A DNA stretch of 64,000 bases from Okapia johnstoni (Eukaryota; Chordata; Mammalia; Artiodactyla; Giraffidae): the NCBI GenBank assembly GCA_024291935.2, contig CM044311.1:28896001-28960000 (forward strand), read 5' to 3'. The position numbers were made by a program, and so were the translations under genes. Numbering within the stretch: position 1 is the stretch's first letter; each line of letters begins with the position of its first letter. The notes below the pieces were generated by a model that was given only the letters and a program-made list of their open reading frames with translations, made no database searches and was not told the origin of the DNA. Shown in pieces: positions 22,946 through 34,520 of the stretch.

Positions 22946-25016
22946 GTATGGTGATTTCATACATAGTCAAACAAAACCAAACTATTTAATAGAACGCACA
23001 CAGAGACACGTGGTTTTTATCTGCCTGTAGGAAATCAATTCAACCATATGGTTGAAAGCTTCATGGCAAATATGGGAAAAACTGAGTCGAACATTAGCTG
23101 TTAAATGATACCTGACAATTACTGTCTATGTAACTTTATCTTATAGGGCATATTTGACTATTTACAACTGTAACTGAACTCTGAGCTCATACTGTCAACT
23201 CCATGGAAATCATTTTGGTGATCTCTGTTTGAAAGACTAATATTATGAAATCTTTGTGTATATTCTTAATAACTATAAAGGTGGCAAAGTCTATTTAATA
23301 GTCTAACAAATGCATTTTATTTCTTACAGTCTTAGCTCTTCATAATGTATTAGAGAAGGTTACAAAATGGAGATGTTTTGATTGAATACTTCATCTTTTT
23401 CATTTCTTCAGACTAAATATGATAGCTTATTATAGAGGCTATTTTTACTACTTTCTCTCTTGAACTAACTCTACTACTTGAGAGAGGACTGGGTTGTGTT
23501 TGGGAAGCATCAAAACTCCATATATGTATACATTTGTTGAACTGATTCTATTTGAAATGTTATTCTATTCTTTGTCTTGAAAATAATTGCCAACTACTAT
23601 TTAAAAATAAGGTATGAGATAACAAAGTTTGGATTCTATTGTATGACTCTAAATTAGTTTCATTAGTATCATAAAGGAAAATATCTCTGAAATACTGGTG
23701 TCAGTGAATTTTTCCACAACCCATACATTTTTTTTAGTTTCTTAGGTAAACATTTTAAATAGGCTTGTAAATAAACAATAACTGAGGTCAAATGTCTTTT
23801 TATAGGGTTGATTTATTATCTATTATTTGAACTTATTTGCTTGATACCTTCCAGAGAGAAAGGAATTGGTAATTGTGAACTTTCGAATTGTCATGGCATT
23901 GAACAATAGTCAATATCTTATATTTTATAACTCTTTGTAAGTTACCACAAAACCTCTCTGAAGGAAACTAAAAATAAATGATTTCTGATATTTGGAAACT
24001 GAAAATAAATGATTTTCAATATTAATTTTTTCTGACAAAAAGATTTGATAAAGGATAGGCAAGCATTTCTACTTAAATATAGCTGGATAACATATCATGA
24101 TTTCTGTCTTTTCCCCTAGTAGAATAAAAATGCAAGGTAACATTTCCCAAAGAGTACAACAAGCATTGCTTACCTTTCTATTTAAGATTAATTTTATACA
24201 AAATTTGCTTGATTAAATGCAACCAATATTGAGTTGACAATAGTAGGTTTTAGGGAAATCACAAAAATTAATTCAAAGCAGTAGTTTTCATCCAAATATT
24301 TAAAGTTAGAGTACCTCATAAGAACCCTATTATGTAGTGAGCTGCTATCATATTTATGTCATGGAACAACTTTCAAAATGATATTTTAGTCTATGATTAT
24401 CTTTTGCCTAAATTGCAGGGGCTATTGTAATAGAAGTAGAATATTGTTCATATTACTGAGTTTCTTACTCATAAAAGTAAAAATATATTTTATAAAATAT
24501 ACATCTGAGAACAAAATATATCACAGAAAATAGTCACATTGGAAACATTTTTTATTATGAATGGATTCCTGTTTTATTTAGATGAATGGTTTCATTTCAT
24601 ATGAATTTAAAGAGACATGTGAATGCATATGAAAAAGTATTATTCATACATTCCAGCTAAATCCTTTCCTTTTAATACAGAGTTAACATTTTTTTCCAAT
24701 TATTATAATTCTATCTTAGAAACAACTTTGCTTTAATTCATATTTATTTTCCTGGGTAATTTTCTTTATGTATTTTATGGAAAAAGAGCCAAATCCAGAA
24801 GAGATGGTGGAGATTCCTACAAATAAATGACTAGTAGAATGAGGATTTCAAATCCGACTAGAAGGGAACATTGGGCCTGTGTCTAGAAAGATAGAATAGA
24901 ACCATCAAGAAACCAGTCTGAAATATAGGGAATTACTGTCTACAAGGATTAACTGCATCCAGACAATCACGCACATCTCCGGACCCAGAAATGTACACTC
25001 TTTGTACTGTAGTTTT
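22946..25016. other. SAMSN1 intron 1, 5' part, unique AT-rich
   Basis: No repeat family was recognised in 2 kb. A direct duplication with a 31-base period (GGAAACTAAAAATAAATGAT and GGAAACTGAAAATAAATGAT) begins at 23963 and 23994. Confidence 0.5.
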
Positions 25017-25222
25017 TAGCGTGCATACTCAGTCGTGCCTGACTCTTTGCGACCCTGTGGACTGTAGCCTGCCCGGCTCCTCTGCCCCTGGGATTTTTCA
25101 GGCAAGAATAGTGGAGTGGGTTGCGTTCTCCTCCTCCGGAGGATCTTCCCAACCCCGGGATCAGAGCTGTCTCCCCTACACTGGCAGGCTGATTCTTTAC
25201 CACTGAGCTATCTGGGAAGCCC
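25017..25222 (-). mobile_element. Bov-tA SINE
   Basis: Minus-strand head GGGGGCTTCCCAGATAGCTC; the body retains several CpG sites (GTCGTGCCTGACTCTTTGCG on +), suggesting a fairly young copy. Confidence 0.9.
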
Positions 25223-25385
25223 CCTTGTGCTGTATTCTTTAAAAATTTCTGAGAGAGATTTCCTTGTTTTTCAATTGTAAGTGCTAAAGTAGGTAAGAAG
25301 CAACCACATTAAAAATGAGGAAACTATTATTTAGTCATGCAGTTCATGTTAACTCCTGTGGATTATAGTCCAGGTGACCTAATGT

Positions 25386-25610
25386 GCTGCTGTGCTTACT
25401 TGCTCAGTTGTGTTCAACTCTTTGTTATCCCGTGGACTGTAGCCCACCAGGCTCCTCTGTCCATGGAGATTCTCCAGGCAAGAATACTGGAGTGGGTTGC
25501 CATTTCCTTCTCCCTGGGATCCCTGGGATCCTTCTGACCCAGGGATGGAACCCGCATCTCCTGCATTGGCAGGAGGATTATTAACCCACTGGGCCATAGG
25601 GGAAACCCCT
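25386..25610 (-). mobile_element. Bov-tA SINE with 9-base internal duplication
   Basis: This is the typical reversed Bov-tA from TTGTGTTCAACTCTTTG to the tRNA head. TGGGATCCC is duplicated within CCCTGGGATCCCTGGGATCC near 25513-25532, lengthening the body. Confidence 0.88.
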
Positions 25611-26091
25611 ATACCCAATTCAAATCATGAATGCATATTATACCCAACACTACTCCTTAAATATGAATTACAAAATTGTTCATCTGAAATGAAAATAATG
25701 GAGAAGGACTTTGCTATTAGTATTTTAAAATATATTTTAAAATATGTCCTGTGGTTGTAAGATGGTTCAAAACATTCATGGATATATAATGCTGCAATAG
25801 GTTTTATGAGCTTATATACAAAATAATTTATTATTTTCTTATGAGACTTATCAATGTCCATATATCAAAAAAACAAAACACATTAAAGTACAGTTTTACC
25901 ATCTATAATTGATTAGTATGTCTTCTTTTTCATCCTTTATTTCTCTATTTCTCCAGTTTTGGTATGAACTCCTTTCTTCAAATAGTTCATAAATAGGACC
26001 AACTGCATTCACATGTACTATAACAGATTCATAGTGTAGGTTAAGAAGGAGAGACCAGAAATATTCCATAAGTGAAACTGTTATAACTCAT

Positions 26092-26116
26092 GTGTGTGTG
26101 TGTGTGTGTGTGTGTG
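26092..26116 (+). repeat. (GT)n microsatellite
   Basis: About 12 GT units abut the 3' end of a reversed Bov-tA, a common arrangement for tails of these SINEs. Confidence 0.9.
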
Positions 26117-26245
26117 CGCTCAGTTACTCAGTCTTGTCTGACTCTTTGTGACCCAATGGACTATAGCCTGCAAGGCTCCTCTGTCTGTGGAGTTTTCCAG
26201 GCAAGCATATTGGAGTGGATTACCATTTCCTACTTCAAGGGAACT
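26117..26245 (-). mobile_element. Bov-tA SINE, body only
   Basis: The reversed BovA body runs from CAGTTACTCAGTCTTGTCTG to TTACCATTTCC. The tRNA head is missing. Confidence 0.8.
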
Positions 26246-26489
26246 CTTTATATAGGTAAATTCCAAATTAAGAAAGATATTTGATAAATTCCTTTTTGAT
26301 AAATGATTAAGTATTCTACATTTAGATTAGTCAGTCCAAAATAGCCTTGCTAAACATATTAGAAAGGTACTGAACTTTCCTTTTTGAATTTTGTTTTTAC
26401 CTTCTCATCACTAGTATCCACTACTTGGTGTGATATAAAAAAATTTAAGCACATCTAGGACTCAGAGTTCAAAATATATGATCTCATTA

Positions 26490-26808
26490 GTGAAGTGAAG
26501 TGAAAGTCGCTCAGTCTTGTCTGACTCTTTGTGATTCCATGGATTACACAGTCCATGGAATTCTCCAGGCCACAATACTGGAGTGGGTACCCTTTCCTTT
26601 CTCCAGGGGATCTTCCCAACCCAGGAATCAAACCCAGGTCTCCCAAATTGCAGGCAGATTCTTTACCAGCTGAGCCACCAGGGAAGCCCAAGAGCACTGG
26701 ACTGTGTAGCCTATCCCTTTTCCAGTGGATCTTCTTGACCCAGGAATCAAACCGGGGTCTCCTGCAATGCAGGCGGATTCTTTAGCAACTGAGCTATCAG
26801 GGAAGCCC
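26490..26808 (-). mobile_element. Bov-tA SINE followed by a second partial Bov-tA
   Basis: A complete reversed Bov-tA occupies 26490-26688, from AGTCGCTCAGTCTTGTCTG to GAGCCACCAGGGAAGCCC. Directly after it, 26690-26808 repeats the left monomer region and tRNA head (CAGTGGATCTTCTTGACCC to GAGCTATCAGGGAAGCCC). Two heads in the same orientation suggest either a nested insertion or a dimeric copy. Confidence 0.85.
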
Positions 26809-26919
26809 ATGATTTCATTACACTCTATAAATGCTTAAATTATAAAACGAGATTTTCCTTAAGTCTTTTTTCCAACTGAACTGTGCTAGTTTGCTATATT
26901 TATTATGGGGTTATTACAC

Positions 26920-27080
26920 ACCAGTGACTGTGTTTAGAACTTTTTGTATATTAATTTATTTAATATTTGTAACATTTCTGGGGCAGAATATCTCTTTTTA
27001 GCCTTAAAGATGAGAAGGTATAGAGAAGGTTAATAAACTTAAATAAAGATACACAGAAAAAAAGTAAAACTGTGTAGCGT
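26920..27080 (-). mobile_element. MIR SINE, diverged
   Basis: TTTTTGTATATTAATTTATTTAATATTTGT then TAGCCTTAAAGATGAGAAGG resembles the reversed MIR 3' half. Confidence 0.5.
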
Positions 27081-28514
27081 GAAATACATATGTCAATTTC
27101 TGCTACTCCTTCATTATTATGCCACCATTACAAGCTTAGATACTGTAGATATTATTAATATTTCTGTCTTAGTTACTAGCTGAATTTTAAGGAAAGTCAG
27201 GACAATGTATCTTTAAGGGCCTCTGTAAGTTGGAAAGGAATTTAGAGGTTCTCCATTCCTGTCTCTAATTAAATGCAAGAATTCCACCTGTCAAATACCT
27301 CCAGATGCCCACCCAAGCTTTAAAACTTTAAATTGTAAAACAACAATAAGAACAACTTTGCTAGTATTCAAGTGTTCAGATTGTCAAAAATATCATGATC
27401 TATTATTGAGATAAGTATAAGCATGTATTTCCCTCCTAAATCTAGTATAATACCTTTAATGAAGTAGGCTCTTAATAAATATTTGTAAAAGGAATGAATT
27501 TTCTTGATTTCCTATATACAGCCTGGTTCAAATATGAATACTGACCAGTACTATACATTTTCATTATTCTTGTTTGCAAGTCTGTTAGTGTATACATAAG
27601 AAAGTTTGTATGTCTGTGTGTAAATACATATAATTCATTTCTAAGTTTTATTTAAGTTTTAAGAAAAACTCCAGTATGTTGTGTAAGAATCCTTAGAGTG
27701 TCCCATTGTTACATAACAAGTAGACCACTATTCCGGGTCAGGAAATAAGGTAGAAACTTTGAAAATAGAAAAGGAGTAGACCCCACAAAGGAAGCTCTGC
27801 CACTGTAATTAGAACAAGTTGACCTCTGTTTGGCTGGGATTAATGATCTGTGTTAATAAATTTTAACTGAGGTTTTTCTTTTAGTAAAGGAGGTTCAAAT
27901 ACCACTGTTATTTTAAAGGAAAACATTGAAATAATGGCAGTTCTGGAAATAGCGCTTTTATTTTTTTTTTTTTACCATTTTTTAAAATCTAAAGTGCATA
28001 CTAAATGAGACACCATTAGTGTCACAGATGCTAATTTTCACTAGCAATGACTGAAGTGTTATTCTTTCCTATTTGCATTTGATCCTAGCAATGATGAGAG
28101 GTGATGAGTTGATTATGAGTTGTTTTCACCGCACTGCCCGCTGTGCAAATTTATGCTCCTAGACAAGGATGACACATAGTTGTGGCATTAAAGAGTTTTC
28201 TTCATTGCTTTTCCTATCAAGACAGTTAAGATATATTTTTAACTCTTATCTAACCAAGTATAAGAAAAAAGGTGAAGTGTTTATACGAACTGGTGCCTAC
28301 TTTAGACCAAGTACTTGCATAAGGGGCTTATGGAATTCCTTCCCCTTACCTTCAATTTATAGAAAAGAAAACAGCCCTGTAGATATGAAAAGTTTTGCCC
28401 AAGATAGCATAGCTGGCAAAAAAAAAAAAAGTTGATTTGGGATTATACAAGACACCTTTTTTTTTTTTTAAAAACCTGGGAGTTTCCTATCTGCTCCTTT
28501 TTGTGGCTTTCTAA
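27081..28514. other. SAMSN1 intron 1, mostly unique; possible MIR at 28270-28440
   Basis: The 28270-28440 stretch (CCTACTTTAGACCAAGTACTTGC, TATAGAAAAGAAAACAGCCC, GCCCAAGATAGCATAGCTGG) reads like a reversed MIR. T12 and A12 runs occur at about 27960, 28420 and 28459. Confidence 0.45.
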
Positions 28515-28741
28515 TTGGCCCTGGTGCTAAAGAACCTGCTTCCCAATGCAGAAGACATTAAGAGACATGAGTTTGATTCCTGGATGGGGAAGATACACTG
28601 GAGGAGGAAATGGCAACCAGCTCCAGTATTCTTGCCTAGGGAATCCCATGGACAGAGGAGCCTGGTGGCTACAGTCCATAGGGTTGGTCTATAGAGTTGC
28701 AAAGAGTCGGATATTACTGAAGTGACTTAGCATGCTTGCAC
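28515..28741 (+). mobile_element. Bov-tA SINE
   Basis: Head CCCTGGTGCTAAAGAACCTG, weak B box GTTTGATTCCTGG, full BovA body, and a tail ending AGTGACTTAGCATGCTTGCAC. Confidence 0.88.
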
Positions 28742-29149
28742 TTCTTTTTTCATCAGCATCTGAGGTATAATTTTCAGATTTTAATTTATGTATTTTCAGT
28801 GAAACATTTTGGATTTTGAAAGAACACGATTCCAGGTAAGGTATGCAATATACAATGTAGGCAATACTTTAAATCTACTTTTTCCATTAAAAAATGGTGG
28901 GTATAAATAAATGTTTATTTTTACTTTTGGTTATTATTTCTCTGTGCAACTAAAAAATCTCTCCAAAGGTTCTCTTCACTTATGTATTTAGTTAGTATTT
29001 ATGCCATATTTGTTTTCCAATTGATATTTAAAGTAAATTATAATGCAAACCTAAAAACAAATAGCATAAATCAGAAGAAGATGGAGGATAGATCATGGTA
29101 AAAAGTATCACTGGGCCACCAAGATTGGGTTGAAGATGATTCTAAGTAC

Positions 29150-29445
29150 TTGCCACTTATTGTGGTCCTACAGACTACCAACATTGGCATTCTAGGAGTT
29201 TGTTAGAAAAACACTGTCTGGCCTAACCCAGGCTTATTAAATCAGAATATACATTGTAGTAAGATAACCAGAAGTTCTGTAAGGACTTTAAAGTTTGGAA
29301 ATGATGTCTACATTGATGGCTCTTAGCCTAGGTTGCCCATTTGAATCACTGAAGAGTTTTAAGAAATACCGATTATTGGGTTCCATCTTCAAATATTCTG
29401 ATTTGCCTAATGTAGAATGTGCCATCAAGAATGTTTAAGGTCTTC
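29150..29445 (+). mobile_element. Pair of MER5-type DNA transposon relics
   Basis: The first copy (about 29150-29310) shows TTGTTAGAAAAACACTGTC, TTATTAAATCAGAATATACATT and GTTTGGAAATGATG. The second (about 29318-29445) shows TCTTAGCCTAGGTTGCCC, GAATCACTGAAGAGTTTTAAG and ATACCGATTATTGGG. Both are non-coding and old. Confidence 0.5.
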
Positions 29446-29479
29446 CAATCTGGAGATATTTTTTCTACTAATCTCTTCA

Positions 29480-30225
29480 AAAGACTTAGAATTTAATTCA
29501 TTCTTTCTTTATTTCATTCATTCTTCAAAGCAATATATATCTATTGAGTGCTTACCATGGAAAATATAGACCATCTGCTGGGAATACAGTGGTGAATAAA
29601 ACAAAGATTCATGCCTTCATAGGGCTTATGCTTATTAGAGATGACAGACAATAAACAAGATAAATATGTTAAATACATAGCGTGCTAAGTAAGGATAAGT
29701 GCTAAGAAGAGAAGGAAGAATATGAAATATTTGGGACTAGGGAAGACTTGGTGAAAAGGGGACATCTGAAAGGGATCTGAAGGAAATGAAGAGCTGGCCA
29801 TGACACTGACTAAGGAAAGCTTATTCTAGGCCACAGGAAGAGCAAGATCAAAATTCTGAAGTTGGGAGTGAGTCTCTCTGGTATATTTGAGAAACAATAA
29901 ATCAGAATCTACAAGGGGAAGAGCAGTCACAAAGAGTTGGATGTAGAGGGTCCTCTAGGTCATTATAAGGATTTGAGCTAGTATTAAAAGATTTTGAGAA
30001 GGAAAGAGAAAAATCTGGCATACATGTTAGCGGGCTTATTCTTGCTTTTGTGTTTCACATACACTGAAGAAAGTGAGGGAGGAAGCAGGGAAAGGAGATC
30101 CTTTAGGAAGCTATTACACAAATCAGGAAAGGATAATGGTGACTCAGACAAGAGAAGTAGCAGGTTGAGGGTTGAGAAGATGTTGAGTTGGAGATCTATT
30201 TGTACATACCATAAACATTTGGAGG
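29480..30225 (-). mobile_element. L2 LINE 3' region
   Basis: In + orientation the order CATTCATTCTTCAAAGCAATA, TATTGAGTGCTTACC, GGGAATACAGTGGTGAATAAAAC, AGACAATAAACAAGATAAAT, and far to the right GAAGCTATTACACAAATCAGG is the reverse complement of the L2 3' kilobase. No frame survives. Confidence 0.7.
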
Positions 30226-30920
30226 TATAAAAAATGAACTTACACATGGGCTCTAATGGTAGTGAACAGAAAGGCTGCCACTGTCCTGCCCTGTTCTTGC
30301 TTCTAGCTCGTGTTTACACATCAAGGAGAAATGCCCTTATCCTTCTGTTCATAGCCACCAGACACTTAGGCCCATATGGATATTCCACTTCCCCAAAGTT
30401 TCTACCTCTTTCCTCAAAACACAGTTTTCTATTGGATTTGATTTTCCTTTCTAGAGCACCTTAAATCATAATAGAAGAACTAATAATTTGCTTATCTCAC
30501 CTTGTTTAATTGTTTGAAAGTGGTAAATAATTTTAGGCTTGAAAAGTTATCTTCAAACAAAGTACCAATTCATTCTAGCCTTCCCATTTTATTGAATATG
30601 AATCTGTAATCAAGTTTTATTCAGGCAAGTAGCAAAGGTTGAGTACCAAGTAGACTGGCTATCCTTGAAAAAACCACTGTGCCCAGATGGTATATAGAAA
30701 GTTCTGGAAATAAATGGTTGAGAGGAATGATGGAAGTGTAGACTCCCCTTGGAAATGTAGGTATTATATCCTACAGGAAGGTACAAAGGCATTACCTTGA
30801 CTACCAACGCACTGGATTTGCTAAAAATCAATTTAACGAAACACTTATCTTTTTAATCTTTCCTTGCCTTGCTAAGGAGACAAATGGCTTCATTATCCCT
30901 GAAGATTATGTGTGTGTGCC

Positions 30921-30953
<33 letters not shown>

Positions 30954-31179
30954 TGTGTGTTATAATGGAATTAAGCCCATACTCCAAATATCTAAGTTTC
31001 CAAATTTAGCATTTCCAAACTAATTCATTTCTCTTCCTTTCCAGTGTTAAGGATTCAGGTGAACTTTTAGAAACAAGACATTTATAATTAGCTTCTTAGT
31101 AGAGAACAAAAATGTCTTCCATTAAGAACTGATTAACAAGAACAGATGAGAGTTTTAAGTTGTCTGGTGGTGATTCTTC
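30226..31179. other. SAMSN1 intron 1, unique; (GT)n at 30911-30960
   Basis: The GT microsatellite has about 24 units with CC and AT interruptions. The rest was not assigned. Confidence 0.5.
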
Positions 31180-31261
31180 TAAAGATAGCCATTTGTCAAC
31201 ACAGCTGGTCATGTCCCATTTCTCCCCTCATTTAAAAAGCGTTGGAAGTTTTCACCTAGTC

Positions 31262-31525
31262 TGTATTAGTTTTCTAAGGCTTCCATAATAAGATACCATA
31301 GGCTGGGTGGCTTAGAGAACAGGCATTTATTTTCTCACAGTTTTGGTGCTTCAAAGTTCAAGATCAAGGTGAGGCAGAACTAGTTTTCTTTGAAGGTCAT
31401 AAGGGAAGAATCTGTTCTAGGCTTCTTTTAGGCCAGCAGTTGGCACTACTTGCTTCCTCTTCAGTTCCTCTGTGCACATAAGCTGGTGTCTCTCTTTGTG
31501 TATCCAGACCTCATCTTTGAAAGGT
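31262..31525 (-). mobile_element. MLT1 LTR relic, partial
   Basis: GTATTAGTTTTCTAAGGCTT, AGGCTGGGTGGCTTAGAGAAC, TTTATTTTCTCACAGTTTTGG and AAGATCAAGGTGAGGC match the reversed MLT1 3' part. Non-coding. Confidence 0.75.
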
Positions 31526-31655
31526 TCTGACCACTCTTGTACTTTCCTGTTTGTGCTTCCTTTAGCCTAGAATGCCTTTGTCTATCTTTCCCAAATCATG
31601 AACTTATATCTATATTTTAATACCTTCCCTCAAGGAAGCCTCCAAGAGTTAACCC

Positions 31656-31905
31656 AAGGCAGTACATTAAGAGAGCATTCTGGCAGAGCAGGAGGGAATA
31701 TGAACTAAAGTCTTTTAGATAAGGGTTGAGGTCCTATTTAACTATGAGATGTTGAACATTTCATTAAACATCTTTTGGGTTTCATGTGCTTATCTGAAGA
31801 AGAGGAGGTGTTAAAGCACATCACAGAAGATTGATAAGAGAATTAAGTAAATTACCATGTGTAAATTTCCTAGCATAATGTCCATGTTTGATTAACAATC
31901 TCTGC
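31656..31905 (+). mobile_element. MIR SINE nested in L2
   Basis: TTAAGAGAGCATTCTGGCAG, GAGGTCCTATTTAACTATGAG, CATGTGCTTATCTGAAG, TTGATAAGAGAATTAAGTAAATTACC and TCCTAGCATAATGTCC follow the MIR order over nearly its full length. Confidence 0.7.
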
Positions 31906-32045
31906 TTCCTTTCTAGTTTAATAGTACTTGTTCCACACCTCTATTGTTTCTTTTACCATGGTTTATTTTAATATGTCCTCCCAAACAGAGTTACCATTAG
32001 GAACAAGGAATGTATCTTATCCATACCTGTAGTTCTGCAATTTCT

Positions 32046-33119
32046 GTTGAGGAACAAAGGGTGTTGAACTCTGTCTTTTAGACTCCATGTACCTTCTGTT
32101 ATACTTTGACTACCATCAAAAATATTTATCATATGGAATATAGTCATGATTTCTCAATATATGCACAATACTTGTGAAATGACTAATGGATAATATAAGT
32201 CATCTAAAGTAGTACTCTACTCCAAGACACAGTTTGTAAATGGGTCACTGATAAAGATCTGGGCAACACCCACATAAAACAAAGTAACCATTCTTAGAAT
32301 CAGAATGTAATGAGACAAAACAGTAATCAAAAGTTGTAATGTAATCTGTCTGAAGGGGGGAAAAAAGCATTTGCAAAGAGTGTTGCTTTCAGGGTGCTTA
32401 GAAAGGAGTGGGAGAATAGAATTTACCATTGAGTCTGCAGAATAATGCATATCAGCAGAAGCAAATATTCCATTAGGCTCAGCAGACTTGCTCATTTAGG
32501 TGAACTATACATTTCAGGCTATTATAACTTTGTGTCTCTAGCCCTTAATACAACCTAATACAACTTTTCTGTGTCTCTACTATACTAATCAAACAAACTT
32601 CCAACAATGATTTTGTGTTCCACGTCTCTAGGGGAGACAACTCTTTGATTAGTCAACAAGAATATGTGTTCTTCTTGGCAGCTGAAGTTCTCATAAGTAA
32701 TCAACACCTGATATTGCTATTTTTCGTATCCTATCAGTTTAGTTTATGAGTAAGTACCCCTGCAACCCTGGAGTCATTTCTTTTTGAAAGCTTGAAGTTC
32801 TTGTACCTGTCAATGTGACAGTTTGACATTGGACATGGAGACTAAACCAAGGCACTGGCTTCTTGGAAGGACTAGCCTAAGTTGCCAACTGGCCCTGCCT
32901 TTTCTCTATATACATAAAATAAAAACAATTAAATAATGAAATTTCTTTTCTATACATTTCATTATTTTAACAATTTAAATTCCTGGAATAAGATTCAAGA
33001 CAGATTTACCTTTAGCAATATAACAATACATAGTGATATGACATTAGTCTGGATAGTAAATTTTTTTTCTGAATACCACATGGTTTTACTAGGTAACTTT
33101 GATTTTTTTAGTTACGAGT
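32046..33119. other. SAMSN1 intron 1, unique, no feature recognised
   Basis: AT-rich, with no repeat family or conserved motif recognised. Confidence 0.35.
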
Positions 33120-33127
33120 AACAGAGA

Positions 33128-33350
33128 GTCAGAGAAGCCTGGTAGGCTACAGTCCATGGGGTCGCTAAGAGTCGGACACGACTGAGCGACTTCACTTTCA
33201 CTTTTCACTGTCATGCATTGGAGAATGAAATGGCAACCCACTCCAGTGTTCTTGCCTAGAGAATCCCAGGGACGGGGGAGCCTGGTGGGCTGCTGTCTAT
33301 GGGGCTCACAGAGTCAGACACAACTAAAGTGACTTAGCAGCAGCAGCAGC
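33128..33350 (+). mobile_element. Bov-A2 SINE with 8-bp target-site duplication
   Basis: Two BovA monomers are joined by ACTTTCACTTTTCAC, with a 3' (AGC)n tail. CpG-containing words (GTCGCTAAGAGTCGGACACG) are still intact, which suggests a young copy. AACAGAGA flanks it at 33120-33127 and 33351-33358. The 5' monomer is truncated. Confidence 0.92.
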
Positions 33351-33390
33351 AACAGAGAAATAACTCAGTATATAAATGTTGTAATGCTTA

Positions 33391-34520
33391 TTCAGTTCAG
33401 ATCAGTCACTCAGTCGTGTCTGACTCTTTGTGACCCCATGAACTGCAGCACGCCAGGCCTCCCTGTCCATCACAAACTCCCTGAGTCCACCCAAACCCAT
33501 GTCCATCGAGTCGGTGATGCTATCCAGCCATCTCATCCTCTGTCGTCCCTCTCTCCTCCTACCCTCAATCTTTCCCAGCATCAGGGTCTTTTCAAATGAG
33601 TCAGCTCTTCGCATGAGGTGGCCAAAGTATTGGAGTTTCAGCTTCAACATCAGTCCTTCCAATGAACACCCAGGACTGATCTCCTTTAGGATGAACTGGT
33701 TGGATCTCCTTGCAGTCCAAGGGACTCTCAAGAGTCTTCTCCAGCACCACAGTTCAAAAGCATCAATTCTTCGGCACTCAGCTTTCTTCACTGTCCACTG
33801 TCACATCCATACATGACCACTGGAAAAACCATAGCCTTGACTAGACGGACATTTGTTGGCAAAGTAATGTCTCTGCTTTTTAATATGCTGTCTAGGTTGG
33901 TCATAACTTTCCTTCCAAAGAGTAAGCGTCTTTTAATTTCATGGCTGCAGTCACCATCTACAGTGATTTTGGAGCCCAGAAAAATAAAGTCAGCCACTGT
34001 TTCCACTGTTTCCTCATCTATCTGCCATGAAGTGATGGGACCGGATGCCCAGATCTTAGTTTTCTGAATGTTGAGCGTTAAGCCAACTTTTTCACTCTCC
34101 TCTTTCACTTTCATCAAGAGGCTCTTTAGTTCTTCTTCACTTTCTGCCATAAGGGTGGTGTCATCTCCTTATCTGAGGTTATTGATATTTCTCCTGGCAG
34201 TCTTGATTCCAGCTTGTGCTTCCTCCAGCCCAGCGTTTCTCATGATGTACTCTGCATATAAGTTAAATAAGCAGGGTGACAATATACAGCCTTGATGTAC
34301 TCCTTTTCCTGTTTGGAACCAGTCTGTTGTTCCATGTTCAGTTCTAACTGTTGCTTCCTGACCTGCATACAGGTTTCTCAAGAGGCAGGTCAGGTGGTCT
34401 GGTATGCCCATCTCTTTCAGAATTTTCCACAGTTTATTGTGATCCACACAGTCACAGGCTTTGACAAAGTCAATAAAGCAGAAAGAGATGTTTTTCTGCT
34501 ACTCTTTTGCTTTTTCGATG
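33391..34520 (-). mobile_element. BovB (RTE-type LINE), 5'-truncated
   Basis: The minus strand encodes BovB RT fragments over 1.13 kb. Frame pieces include KLWKILKEMGIPDHLTCLLR and AGQEATVRTEHGTTDWFQTG (34169-34447), MAESEEELKSLLMKVKEESE (33788-34150) and [20 protein letters not shown] (33402-33791). They are separated by stops or frameshifts, and the catalytic aspartate pair falls at a broken point. It is less decayed than the copy at 2386-4025. No convincing target duplication was found. Confidence 0.92.

Larger units (their letters stand above)
31180..32045 (+). mobile_element. L2 LINE 3' region, split by MLT1 and MIR
   Basis: L2 segments are seen at 31180-31261 (TCATGTCCCATTTCTCCCC), 31526-31655 (CTTTAGCCTAGAATGCC, CCTTCCCTCAAGGAAGCC) and 31906-32045 (GAACAAGGAATGTATCTTATCC). 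The gaps are filled by an MLT1 and a MIR. Confidence 0.65.

Noticed and set aside
33402..34447. Open frames of 92-129 codons on the minus strand
   Set aside because: They are fragments of the second BovB copy in different frames; no intact protein.
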